A stretch of DNA of 37,651 bases from an uncultured Desulfomonile sp. (GTDB taxonomy: Bacteria; Desulfobacterota; Desulfomonilia; Desulfomonilales; Desulfomonilaceae), in NCBI GenBank assembly GCA_903896745.1, contig CAITZA010000140.1, forward strand, positions 1-37,651. Direction: 5' to 3'. Below the pieces are notes generated by a model that saw only the letters and a program-made list of their open reading frames with translations, did no database searches and was not told the origin of the DNA. A program made the translations under genes and the position numbers. Shown one piece after another: positions 15,707 through 23,785 of the stretch; the first letter of the stretch is position 1, and every line of letters starts with the position of its first letter.

Positions 15707-16558
15707 CTACTTTATGTTGTTGCCGGAGCGAACGGCTTCCACCAGAGCTGGAGTCGCTGCGGCGCCAATGGCTACCAGAGCGTCGGCAGCCCTTCTTGAG
15801 GCTTCCTGATTGGGCTCTTTCAAAACCTTTATCAGGGGTAGCACAGCAGGCTTACCAATAAGAGACAATGCCCTGACCGCCTGGTCCGACGCCGGTCCCT
15901 GTTTTTTTAGTGATGCGACTAACGGTTCGACGGCAGGAGCTCCGATTCTCGCCAGCGCCTCAGACGCGGCGTTCGCAACCCTTGCATTGCCGCTATCAAT
16001 AGACTTGACTAAAATCGGAATGCTGTCTACGCCGAAACTTGCCAGGGCAGTCACCGCTGCATCCCTGGTTTTATTGCTCTCATCACCAAGCAGATTAGCG
16101 AGTTCTGTCGAAGACGCCTTGGCCGACGAACCAATGACCATTAATGCCAAGACAGCCGCCTCTCTTACGAGCGGGTCCTTGTCTTTCAGCGAGCCAACCA
16201 GCGAAGGTAACGCCACCTCAGCCTCCGCCCCAAATTCTGCTATCGCATTCACGGCGCCGAGACGAACAAATTCTGACTGATTTTTCAGAGCCGTAACCAG
16301 GGCCGGGAGAGCGTCCTTTGGAGATATCTTAAGACCTTTCAGTTCAGAAATCGCGTTGGACGCCACTGAGGGGTCAGGGCTGTTCAAATCCTTCAGCAGA
16401 TCGTAAACAGTCCGGCCTGCGGCGTTCTGCTTCGTATCGGCGGATATGGCCTCACTGATTCCACATAAAAATATCGATGAAACAACTATAAGGGTTGAAA
16501 ACATTCTCAACCACGATTTTGCCAACCTGACGAACTCAAAAACATCTGCCCTTGGCAT
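15707..16558 (-). CDS. Exported HEAT-repeat protein in the nap-hao operon
   Basis: A 283-residue protein with an N-terminal hydrophobic export segment (about 18-36, FSTLIVVSSIFLCGISEAIS) followed by about seven HEAT/PBS-lyase-type repeats from residue 50 to the end. Repeat units carry the A-x-x-A-L-x-x-I/F-G pattern, for example AVNAIAEFG, AAVLALMVIG, ALARIGAPAV and RALSLIGKPAV. Such superhelices act as binding scaffolds. Its place between the NrfD-like subunit and NapM, with the ATG one base after the nrfD stop and GAGAGGG upstream, implies a conserved partner role in assembling or docking periplasmic redox proteins (inference). No HEAT protein belongs to classical nap or nrf loci. It has no bilin-lyase context here. 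Confidence 0.82.
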   Translation of the reverse strand: MPRADVFEFVRLAKSWLRMFSTLIVVSSIFLCGISEAISADTKQNAAGRTVYDLLKDLNSPDPSVASNAISELKGLKISPKDALPALVTALKNQSEFVRLGAVNAIAEFGAEAEVALPSLVGSLKDKDPLVREAAVLALMVIGSSAKASSTELANLLGDESNKTRDAAVTALASFGVDSIPILVKSIDSGNARVANAASEALARIGAPAVEPLVASLKKQGPASDQAVRALSLIGKPAVLPLIKVLKEPNQEASRRAADALVAIGAAATPALVEAVRSGNNIK

Positions 16559-16559
16559 G

Positions 16560-17792
16560 TTAGGCCCTCTCAGAGGCTAAACCGGCTGCCTTAGAACTGT
16601 ACTTTGTGAACTCTCCGGTCTCAATAGGGAGTATAATTTTAAGGTTGATGGTAAGTATGAGCAGACCGATTGCCCAAATACCCAGCGATACCATGATCTC
16701 CAGGGTGGTTGGCGCGTATTCCCAAACTTCACCTAACGGGGCCGGAATAAAACCCGGTATGATCAGTCCCATCCCTTTTTCAATCCATATCCCGATGATG
16801 ATCAAAACACACCCGAGGTTTAGCGTCAAAAACCTCTTGCGTGTGAAAGGAACGAGGAAAATAAGGAATGCTACTACATTGAAGGCAAAAGCGGTCCAAA
16901 TCCATGGAACCAGCCTACCTTTACCATCCATTCCGAGATACAAATACTTAAGCGGGGACAAATGGTGGGTATCAGAGTAGAGTTCCTTGAAGAACTCGGC
17001 TCCGAGAAGGAACAGGTTGATCGCCATGGCGATGCAAATCATTTCGGCGATTTTGTGTAGCGCCTCATCCTTCACGTGAAATTTTGTGTAATGACGCACA
17101 ATCTGGAACAGGAGTATGATCAGCGCAGGCCCTGAACAAAATGCTGACGCCAGGAACCTTGGGGCCAGAATGGACGCATTCCAGAAAGGCCTGGCAGCCA
17201 AACCGTTGTATATGAAAGCCGTGACGGTATGGATGCTCACGGCCCACGGTATTGACAGAAGAATGAAAGGAAGCAGGAACCTGTAATTGACAGGCCTTTC
17301 ATTATAGGCCTTGTAGATAATATAACCGGGGATGAGGAGGTTCAGAACCAAATACCCGTTTAGAACCACGATATCCCAGCCGAGCAGGGACTTTGGAAGG
17401 TTAAGGATCCCAAGCCCGGGCAATAAATGCCAGATCCGATCCGGTCTGCCCAAGTCGGCTGTAACAAACATCATGCACATCAGCAAGGCGCTGATCGCAA
17501 GAATCTCGCCTACGATGACGATATCCTTGATTGGACCAAAATCATACAGATAGGCGGGAATGATCAGCAAGACGGCCGCTGCGGCAACTCCGACCAGAAA
17601 GGTAAAGTTGCCCAGGTAAAAGCCCCAAGAAACATAACTCGTCATGCCCGTAGCGATGAGGCCCACCTCCAGCTGCTTGATATAACTACTAATGCCGATG
17701 ACAGCCAGAACCAGCAGCAGGGTAACCCACGCATAGTACAGTGGAGGTCCTGTCAGTATCCTTTTAACGGCTTGGACTATGAAACTTTTCAT
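16560..17792 (-). CDS. NrfD/PsrC-type integral membrane quinol-interacting subunit
   Basis: A polytopic protein of about 410 residues with roughly ten transmembrane helices, a Pro-rich N-terminus (ILTGPPLYYAWVTLLL) and the NrfD-family segments GFYLGNFTFLVG and FVTADLGRPDRIWHLL. NrfD-type subunits bind menaquinol and pass electrons to a partner ferredoxin; the HybA-like gene 15 bases upstream is that partner. The open frame starts with a GTG at 17804, but GGTGAGGGCCAAG just before the ATG at 17792 supports the later start. Similar modules occur in the Qrc, alternative complex III, Nrf and polysulfide reductase systems. In this operon it probably feeds the octahaem cytochrome, although feeding NapA is also possible. 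Confidence 0.86.
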   Translation of the reverse strand: MKSFIVQAVKRILTGPPLYYAWVTLLLVLAVIGISSYIKQLEVGLIATGMTSYVSWGFYLGNFTFLVGVAAAAVLLIIPAYLYDFGPIKDIVIVGEILAISALLMCMMFVTADLGRPDRIWHLLPGLGILNLPKSLLGWDIVVLNGYLVLNLLIPGYIIYKAYNERPVNYRFLLPFILLSIPWAVSIHTVTAFIYNGLAARPFWNASILAPRFLASAFCSGPALIILLFQIVRHYTKFHVKDEALHKIAEMICIAMAINLFLLGAEFFKELYSDTHHLSPLKYLYLGMDGKGRLVPWIWTAFAFNVVAFLIFLVPFTRKRFLTLNLGCVLIIIGIWIEKGMGLIIPGFIPAPLGEVWEYAPTTLEIMVSLGIWAIGLLILTINLKIILPIETGEFTKYSSKAAGLASERA

Positions 17793-17807
17793 CTTGGCCC
17801 TCACCAG

Positions 17808-18770
17808 TTACGTTGCAAAGAAATAATAGAATTTGGGTTGGGTATTTAATTCAGATTTGAGACGGAACACCCTCTTGTTTCGAATTATTTTGCTAATTTC
17901 ACTATCGGGGTCGAGAAGATTTCCGAATTTTCGGGCCCCGACGGGACAGACTTCGACGCACGCAGGATATTTTCCAACTCTAACTCTCTGAATGCAAAAA
18001 GTACATTTTTCGACCACGTTTTTCATTCTTGGCCGATTACCCAGATAATGTGTCACGGGGTTAATTTTGTCTGCAGGGATAACTGGTTCCGCAAAGTTGA
18101 ACCAACGCCCCATGTAAGGGCAGGCGGCCATGCAGTAACGACATCCTATGCACCAGTTGTAATCGACAACCACGATTCCATCAGGCTCTGTCCAGGTCGC
18201 CCTGACAGGACAAACCTTGGTGCAGGGCGGGTTAGCGCAGTGCTGGCACTGAACGGGCATGTAATAGTATCCGTCCTGGGGAACTTCCTGGGGATCGTAG
18301 TAGATAGTGGAGTGTTCAAAATCCATATCACCGTCTTTAAACTGTAATACGCGTATGTACTGAATCTGCGGGTCTCTGGACTGATTGTTTTCCTCCACGC
18401 ACGCATAAACGCATCTACGACAGCCTATACACCTCTGAATATCAAGGGCATATCCAAAGAGTGAGTTATCAATCGGTCCCTCGGTCCCTACTACGAAGTC
18501 CTTGCCATATTTTTCCCGATATTCTTTTTTTAATCGCTCTACGGTTTGATCAATCTCTTCTTTGGTCATCCTCTGAAAATTATTTTGGACAAATTCCTGC
18601 CAGGAGCAGGAACTTACCGCCAGCATGCCAAGGACACTTGCGACTCCCGCCAGGAATGTCCTTCGATCAGGAAGCTCATTCTTTCCCTCAAGGTTCGATG
18701 AGGTTCCCTGATTGTCGTAAGGACGATCTCCCGACAATGAGTCTGGGTCAGATGATTTGTCATATCTCAT
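17808..18770 (-). CDS. HybA/NrfC-like ferredoxin subunit with four [4Fe-4S] sites and Tat signal
   Basis: A 320-residue periplasmic electron-transfer protein. It begins with an unusually long polar region, then a twin-arginine signal DRRTFLAGVASVLGMLAVSS whose end has a lipobox-like VSSC (Cys55), so it may be a Tat-exported lipoprotein. Four cysteine groups follow: CIGCRRCVYAC, CQHCANPPCTKVCP, CIGCRYCMAACP and CTFCIQRVRVGKYPACVEVC, the last two arranged as in DmsB/HybA proteins. It pairs with the adjacent NrfD-like subunit to take electrons from quinol and pass them to the cytochromes. AAGGG lies in the 11-base gap after the tetrahaem gene. Confidence 0.86.
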   Translation of the reverse strand: MRYDKSSDPDSLSGDRPYDNQGTSSNLEGKNELPDRRTFLAGVASVLGMLAVSSCSWQEFVQNNFQRMTKEEIDQTVERLKKEYREKYGKDFVVGTEGPIDNSLFGYALDIQRCIGCRRCVYACVEENNQSRDPQIQYIRVLQFKDGDMDFEHSTIYYDPQEVPQDGYYYMPVQCQHCANPPCTKVCPVRATWTEPDGIVVVDYNWCIGCRYCMAACPYMGRWFNFAEPVIPADKINPVTHYLGNRPRMKNVVEKCTFCIQRVRVGKYPACVEVCPVGARKFGNLLDPDSEISKIIRNKRVFRLKSELNTQPKFYYFFAT

Positions 18771-18781
18771 CGTAGCAACCC

Positions 18782-19378
18782 TTAATGCTTGGCTTGAACT
18801 TCAATTGGAGTCCAAGGTTTTTTGGGTGGGGGCATAGGCGCCATCGGTTTAAATTTGGGATTGTGAGGGTCGTGGCATGTTATGCACAAATAGTAATTCT
18901 TGGTTCCATTCCATGATCCTGTGCGTTTTCCATGTATCCCGTCGCGCCAATCCCTGTAAATGGTGCCGTGACATTTGCCGCATAGCAGATACGACTGTTC
19001 AAATTCGATATTCTTGCCGTCGCTTAATGGCAGCAAATAGTTTCGGTTGTCAGGATGATGGCAGTCCAGACACCAGAGCCTTATCCCACCATGATTTAAT
19101 CGTATATTATTATGAACTAAAAGGTCTTCCCGACGTTTGAAATTGACCGGAAAGTCTTTCTCCGGTCCGTGACACGCCCTGCAAGGCGTAATAGTCTGAG
19201 GCAAAGGCCTCAATGGCACGGGAAACTCCTGGTCAGAAGTCGGGGCCTGTATGGCCTTTAGAGCTTCGGCATCCTCCTGGATTTGCGCTATCGCCAGTCC
19301 AGGGCCGGTTTCAATACAGGCTCCAACAATTCCTATGACCAATGCCGTGACTAGAGGTATGAATATTTTAGGTTTCAT
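18782..19378 (-). CDS. Tetrahaem c-type cytochrome, probable lipoprotein
   Basis: A 198-residue exported cytochrome. The N-terminal hydrophobic segment ends in IVGAC (Cys21), a plausible lipobox. Four CXXCH sites lie at 66 (CRACH), 103 (CLDCH), 133 (CGKCH) and 165 (CITCH), and the C-terminus is Pro-rich (KPMAPMPPPKKPW). It is not a NapC/NrfH type since it lacks that family's spacing and a long membrane anchor. Its place between the octahaem gene and the HybA/NrfD pair suggests it is the electron bridge from the quinol module to the octahaem enzyme (inference). AAGGG lies 7 bases before the ATG, and the preceding gene ends 39 bases upstream. Confidence 0.85.
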   Translation of the reverse strand: MKPKIFIPLVTALVIGIVGACIETGPGLAIAQIQEDAEALKAIQAPTSDQEFPVPLRPLPQTITPCRACHGPEKDFPVNFKRREDLLVHNNIRLNHGGIRLWCLDCHHPDNRNYLLPLSDGKNIEFEQSYLLCGKCHGTIYRDWRDGIHGKRTGSWNGTKNYYLCITCHDPHNPKFKPMAPMPPPKKPWTPIEVQAKH

Positions 19379-19417
19379 GACTCAGCCCTTGTTTAACAAC
19401 CACAGGATGGTCGATGA

Positions 19418-20779
19418 TCATTTAACCTCTTTGCCGCCGTATCTCTGCTGATAATACGATTCAATTTTCTGCAGCTCTTCTTTGCTCATTCCATCCTTGT
19501 ACCATTTATGCAACGGATCCTTGTAAACCATTTCATTGAGGATGGGGGCCGCCTGCTCTTTTCCACCCATAAGTTTTTCAACTTCTGGGATGAAATTGTT
19601 GTAGAAATGTTTGGCGACTTCATACATGCCATGCCACCAGGCATAATCAGGCCCCATCATGGAGGCGCCGTGACGAGCGCGTCGGCCCTCATGATGCCAT
19701 AATTCGTAATAAATCCAGTCAAGCTTGTCATCAAAGTCGGCTTTGGTCAATTTCCCGAGATCTATGAGCTTTTGACGGACATTAGTGGCCGGGATTGCGA
19801 ACTTGTTGTTATAGAGATCGACCAGATCGTCGAACTGTGTGTAGAAACTGTTGACCATGAAGTCGCCATGGCACTGTTTGCAAACATCCTGCATTCGGTC
19901 TCGTCGCTCTTTCCACTGCGTGAGTTTTTTGGAAACCGCTGGTCGCAATGTCCATGAAATACGGGCGCCAACTTCATGAGTGGCCGGTTGGTTCGGAGTG
20001 GCGCTCATGTGACAGGTTGCGCATGTGGCTGTATCCTGATAATCAACCCCCACTATCCACTCACTTCTGTCCATATTCATTTTATCGCGGAACGCCTGAT
20101 AGAGTATGCCGTGTTTCGACTCCTGGTAAACTTCTATCTGCGGGTGATCTGGACCGAGATGGCATTTACCGCACGCGTCAGGTCTTCTGGCCTGCTCTAC
20201 GGAGAATCTGTGGCGAGTATGGCAGGCGGCGCAACTACCCTTGCTGCCATCAGGATTGATTCTTCCGATGCCGGTGTTCGGCCAGGTTGAAGGGTCAAGC
20301 TTACCGTTGGCAAGAACCTTTACGTTCGATCCATGGCATTGACGGCATCCCGTTGACACCGCAGCGGGGCCCCCAACAACTGAACCAAGGTAATTGTCCT
20401 GTGAATTCAGTATGTCAGCGCCCTTGGCATGATGCGACCCCTGTTGTTGATCGAACTGTTCCTTGTGACATTTTGAGCAATCTTTGGGAGAGACAATCGT
20501 GGCTATCCAGAAACCTCGATGGTCATAGCCGTCCGGATCGCCAGCTACCTTATCGGTTTTCTTTTCCGCTTTGTGGCAATCGTAGCAGTTGACTCCGGCC
20601 TGTCCCATGCGCCCCATACGCCAAAGCTTGTAAAGTCCTGGCGTCTTCAGTTCATGACACTTGATACACACCTGTCCTTCAGGCGAACCGTAAAGCTTGG
20701 GATCAACCTTTACGGCGGCGTTTGCCCACCAAGAACTCACAATCACCGCCAGTGCGACCATCAAAAAAATTCTTCGCAT
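19418..20779 (-). CDS. Octahaem cytochrome c of the hydroxylamine oxidoreductase (HAO) family
   Basis: A 453-residue periplasmic enzyme with a signal peptide (MRRIFLMVALAVIVSSWWANA) and exactly eight CXXCH sites, starting at residues 38, 65, 101, 145, 183, 203, 253 and 300. The C-terminal motif HHEGRRARHGASMMGPDYAW (362-381), followed by WHG, is a strong HAO-family signature. There is no CXXCK site, so it is not NrfA or an Otr-type enzyme. In organisms that lack ammonia oxidation, such HAO homologues are proposed to reduce nitrite or hydroxylamine to ammonium; with napA in the same operon, that direction is likely. Whether Tyr379 matches the cross-linking tyrosine of oxidative HAO cannot be settled without an alignment. 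It is the first gene of the operon, with AGGGAG 8 bases before the ATG. Confidence 0.86.
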   Translation of the reverse strand: MRRIFLMVALAVIVSSWWANAAVKVDPKLYGSPEGQVCIKCHELKTPGLYKLWRMGRMGQAGVNCYDCHKAEKKTDKVAGDPDGYDHRGFWIATIVSPKDCSKCHKEQFDQQQGSHHAKGADILNSQDNYLGSVVGGPAAVSTGCRQCHGSNVKVLANGKLDPSTWPNTGIGRINPDGSKGSCAACHTRHRFSVEQARRPDACGKCHLGPDHPQIEVYQESKHGILYQAFRDKMNMDRSEWIVGVDYQDTATCATCHMSATPNQPATHEVGARISWTLRPAVSKKLTQWKERRDRMQDVCKQCHGDFMVNSFYTQFDDLVDLYNNKFAIPATNVRQKLIDLGKLTKADFDDKLDWIYYELWHHEGRRARHGASMMGPDYAWWHGMYEVAKHFYNNFIPEVEKLMGGKEQAAPILNEMVYKDPLHKWYKDGMSKEELQKIESYYQQRYGGKEVK

Positions 20780-20949
20780 GACTCAAACTCCCTATGGCTC
20801 AAGTTTTAGCAGGTTATGACTTGGGTTCCCCCGAGACTAATTTATGAAATCCGTGTACTACATCTCTTACGAACTCTATAAGAAAGACCACCTCAAAGGG
20901 CTATCGATAGAGCCAGACCAAAATTATCTCCGATTATGCTACGTGTTCG

Positions 20950-20987
20950 TGTAAATGTGCTGTAAAAGCGTGTAAAGAAGTTGTAAT
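20950..20987. promoter_or_regulatory. Four direct repeats (TGTAAA/T), candidate response-regulator binding site
   Basis: Plus-strand copies TGTAAA at 20950, 20961 and 20971 and TGTAAT at 20982 are spaced 11, 10 and 11 bases start to start, one helical turn each. Tandem direct half-sites at this spacing are how OmpR/PhoB-family dimers bind DNA. An OmpR-type regulator is encoded divergently at 23055-23750, and the octahaem gene starts 171 bases to the left, so this is a plausible operator for the nap-hao operon. Binding is inferred. Confidence 0.55.
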
Positions 20988-21130
20988 TTTTGGACCCGGT
21001 AAATTCACCGCTGTGTTTAACCACGCCCTGTTGTCAACACCATTGCTTATTATGTATACAGTCAAGGAAGAAATCTGAAAAACCCCAATATCAATAAAAT
21101 ATTTTAAACGGCTCAATATAGCAAGTTTTT

Positions 21131-21301
21131 TTGTTTGTTCCTCAGAGGCGCCAGGAAAACTTTCTGAAAGATCCCTCAGGGTTCGACCTGAAATTACGAA
21201 TGAATTTCGCCGGTGATCAAACCGCTCAATTGCTTGATCCTGACTGCGCGCAACCGCTCCATCAGGAGTATGCCGCGGTTCGCAAGCATTTGGTCAATTA
21301 A
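21131..21301 (+). pseudogene. Short coding remnant, possibly from a transposase
   Basis: A 57-codon open stretch (TTG at 21131 to TAA at 21301) that reads like real protein, with a balanced composition and fragments such as PQRRQENFLKDPSGFDL and QTAQLLDPDCAQPL. The RRQENF-FDL segment faintly recalls a block seen in some DDE transposases. It has no ribosome site and is far shorter than any transposase, so if the resemblance is real this is a decayed fragment. It could also be chance or part of the control region. No flanking inverted repeats were found. Confidence 0.25.
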
Positions 21302-21328
21302 TGACACCACTGCAATTGATTCTCTTGA

Positions 21329-21357
21329 TTGACGCCGGCATATTTACTTGTTAGATT
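21329..21357 (+). promoter_or_regulatory. Candidate sigma-70 promoter for the sensor kinase operon
   Basis: TTGACG at 21329-21334 and TAGATT at 21352-21357 are separated by 17 bases, and TGT directly before the second box gives an extended -10. The predicted transcription start is near 21364, leaving a leader of about 50 bases before the kinase start. Confidence 0.45.
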
Positions 21358-21414
21358 TTTGCACCGAATGTTTCGGTTAATATTCAGCCGCAAGTGTACA
21401 TAAGGCGTCTCGTG

Positions 21415-23058
21415 ATGGTGGGTAAAATTTCATTTTCTGGCGCTGGAATATCTTTCAAGTTCCTTATAGTGAGCGCTTCAGCGATCATTGCGATTTTTGC
21501 AGTGCTTTTGACCTGGTTCTGGAATTTGCAGACCGAGCATATCATGGAGCAGGTCCGAAAACAGGCGGTGATATTATACAAGCAGATAATACTCACCAGG
21601 CACTGGGTGTCGGAAAATAACGGTATTCTCGTTCAGAAAACCGAACACATGGGCTCGAATCCATATTTGATGGAACCTGATGTGATGACCCCCGATGGAG
21701 TAACTTACACGAAGGTAACTCCATCAATATTGACGACTTTACTTTCCCAGAAAGCCCAGACGAGCGATCTGTACTGGTTCAGGCTCACTAACAATACCTA
21801 TCTGAACCCAAAAAACGCGCCGGATGATATTGAAAAAAAAGCATTGAAAATTTTTAACACGAACGGTTCAGAAGGCATCTTTGAGACGGATGTTGTCAAC
21901 GGCAAGCCTACCTTGAGGTATTTGGCCCCTGTTTTTGTGACCAGTGATTGTGTCCAATGTCATGCTGAACAGGCCGGCAAAGTTGGAGACATTGGAGGTT
22001 GTCTCAGTGTTTTTGTTCCAATAGAAGGAGCGCAGGCGGCAATAAAAAAGAATTCGATAGTGGTTTTTGGAGGTGGGATGGGATTGGCCATGTCGCTGGT
22101 CGGATTATTGTACATTATCTCCAGATCACTCGTTTTCAAAAGAATCGGTGAAATACATAACGCAATTAGCCTGATAGATGTAAACAGGGGGATTCTGTCG
22201 GTAAACCATTCTGGTGACGAACTGAAAGAAATTTCTGATTTTTGTTATATGCTGGACAAAAAACTGCGTACCGAACACGATGAGCTTGAACTCAGAATCA
22301 AGGAGGCCACTCAGGATTTATCCCTTACCAAGGACAGGCTTGAAACAGCCAATAAGGAACTTGAAATCCTAAACAAGGCAAAAACGGATTTCTTTTCGGA
22401 TATTTCCCATGAACTTCGTACTCCCCTGACAGCAATAAAAGGCGCTGCTGACATCATTTCTCGCAAATACCCGTCGGAGTCTCCCCAGTATGTCGAAATA
22501 ATAAGGAGAAATACTGATCACCTGACAAAACTGGTGGTGGATTTTCTGGACTATTCCAAAATTGAAACAGGACATCTCGAACTCGATCTGAAAGAATATT
22601 CTATCAGGGACATTATCGACGAGGCTCTAAAGTCTTCTGAATCAGAAGCGTCAAGAAAATCAGTCATTTTTGTCAACAATGCTGATGATATAAGGTTTTG
22701 CTTTGATTCTACACGAATGTTTCAGGTAATGACCAACCTGTTGTCAAATGCGGTAAAGTTTTCACCGGAAAATGGGAAAATTACCCTGACTGCAGAAAAA
22801 ACGGGAGAAGGACAGGTTAAGGTTGTAGTTGAGGATCAGGGCCCTGGAGTGCCAAGGGAGCATCAAGACGATATATTCAGAAAATTTTACCAAATCATGG
22901 ATGAAAAAGGATATTCTTTTCACAAAGGTTCGTCTGGAATCGGACTTGCCATTTGCAAGGGTCTGATTGAAGCGCATGGCGGTCGTATATGGGTCGAAAG
23001 CAAGTCCAGTCAGGGCGCCAGGTTTGTCCTGCAAATACCGATGAGGCAACCAAGGTGA
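21415..23058 (+). CDS. Membrane sensor histidine kinase with a covalent-haem (Tll0287/DUF3365-like) periplasmic domain
   Basis: About 547 residues. TM1 (15-37) and TM2 (214-236) flank a periplasmic domain of some 175 residues carrying one CXXCH site, CVQCH (179-183), for covalent haem c. This layout matches Tll0287-like haem sensor domains. A short HAMP-like/coiled-coil linker leads to HisKA (FFSDISHELRTPLTAIKG, phospho-His332) and a HATPase domain with NLLSNAVKFSPENG, EDQGPGVP and GIGLAICKGLIEAHGG. It would sense redox state or a haem ligand such as NO and phosphorylate the regulator encoded next. The frame opens with a GTG at 21394; a GTG at 21412 or the ATG at 21415, each downstream of AAGG at 21402-21405, is more likely. 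It is divergent from the nap-hao operon. Confidence 0.85.
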   Translation: MVGKISFSGAGISFKFLIVSASAIIAIFAVLLTWFWNLQTEHIMEQVRKQAVILYKQIILTRHWVSENNGILVQKTEHMGSNPYLMEPDVMTPDGVTYTKVTPSILTTLLSQKAQTSDLYWFRLTNNTYLNPKNAPDDIEKKALKIFNTNGSEGIFETDVVNGKPTLRYLAPVFVTSDCVQCHAEQAGKVGDIGGCLSVFVPIEGAQAAIKKNSIVVFGGGMGLAMSLVGLLYIISRSLVFKRIGEIHNAISLIDVNRGILSVNHSGDELKEISDFCYMLDKKLRTEHDELELRIKEATQDLSLTKDRLETANKELEILNKAKTDFFSDISHELRTPLTAIKGAADIISRKYPSESPQYVEIIRRNTDHLTKLVVDFLDYSKIETGHLELDLKEYSIRDIIDEALKSSESEASRKSVIFVNNADDIRFCFDSTRMFQVMTNLLSNAVKFSPENGKITLTAEKTGEGQVKVVVEDQGPGVPREHQDDIFRKFYQIMDEKGYSFHKGSSGIGLAICKGLIEAHGGRIWVESKSSQGARFVLQIPMRQPR

Positions 23059-23750
23059 CTCAGTCCAGGATATTGCTAGTCGATGATGACGCTGACATTG
23101 CCCTGATCATCAAGGACAATCTTGAACTGGATGGCTATTTCGTCAGTGTCGCGTCTAACGGGAAAACTGCTCTAAGTTTTTTTGGTTCGGATAACTTCGA
23201 CCTTATTATTCTGGATCTGTCGCTTCCAGACATGGACGGTTTGCAAATCTGCAGGGTTATTCGGGAAAAGTCGGCTATTCCTGTAATAATGCTGACGGCT
23301 CGCGACAGGGTTCCTGACAAAGTGTTAGGTTTTGAATGCGGCGCTGATGATTATGTGGTCAAACCTTTTGATTACCTTGAACTGGCGGCCCGTATCAAAG
23401 CCTGCCTCAGACGTAGGGTTCCGGACACCCCGGCGTGTCAGGTCATCCAGGTAGGTGAAATCAAAATAGACACCGCAAAAAATATGGTCTGGAAAAATGA
23501 CGATCCGATTAACCTTACCAAAAGGGAATTTCTATTGTTGTCATTTATGGCAAGAAATTCAGGAAAAGTTCTGGACAGGAGGCTGATTCGGGAAAAAATA
23601 TGGCCCAAAGCCGAACTTTATAATGACAGCAGATCGATTGATGTTCACATTCAGCATTTGAGGTCAAAACTGGAAGAAAAGCCTGCAAACCCTAAATATA
23701 TCCGAACGGTTCAAGGCGTTGGCTACATATTTTGTGGCGATGAAGAATAA
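23055..23750 (+). CDS. OmpR/PhoB-family response regulator
   Basis: A 231-residue transcription factor. The receiver domain (1-120) has the acidic pocket DDD (10-12), phospho-acceptor Asp54, Thr81 and Lys103. The C-terminal winged helix (about 130-228) has the typical LTKREFLLLSFMARNSGKVL and SIDVHIQHLRSKL recognition-helix region and ends in RTVQGVGYIF. An in-frame extension to 22989 exists, but the GTG at 23055 overlaps the kinase stop as GTGA and has GAGG 8 bases upstream, so coupling with the kinase decides the start. It is the obvious partner of the haem kinase and the candidate ligand of the TGTAAA repeats upstream of the nap-hao operon. Confidence 0.88.
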   Translation: MTQSRILLVDDDADIALIIKDNLELDGYFVSVASNGKTALSFFGSDNFDLIILDLSLPDMDGLQICRVIREKSAIPVIMLTARDRVPDKVLGFECGADDYVVKPFDYLELAARIKACLRRRVPDTPACQVIQVGEIKIDTAKNMVWKNDDPINLTKREFLLLSFMARNSGKVLDRRLIREKIWPKAELYNDSRSIDVHIQHLRSKLEEKPANPKYIRTVQGVGYIFCGDEE

Positions 23751-23785
23751 TCCTTGGTTTTTTTGAAAAGTCAGGCAATGTTACC

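Larger units (their letters stand above)
20780..21414. other. Divergent control region between the nap-hao operon and its two-component system
   Basis: About 635 bases without an accepted intact gene. From left to right it holds a near-palindrome GGGCTATCGATAGAGCC at 20898-20914, four TGTAAA-like direct repeats (20950-20987), a decayed coding fragment (21131-21301) and a rightward promoter (21329-21357). A leftward 60-codon frame at 20934-21116 is considered chance. No clear sigma-70 promoter faces the octahaem gene; weak CATAAT (20938-20933) and GATAAT (20928-20923) boxes follow the repeats, which would suit an activator-dependent promoter. Confidence 0.55.

Noticed and set aside
19418-20779. 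Octahaem protein as NrfA, or as an Otr/Onr octahaem reductase
   Set aside because: It has eight CXXCH sites and no CXXCK site, and it carries the HAO-type HHEGRRARHG ... PDYAWWHG segment.
20934-21116. 60-codon minus-strand frame in the nap-hao control region
   Set aside because: It overlaps the TGTAAA repeats, has no ribosome site and the translation shows no family or export signal.
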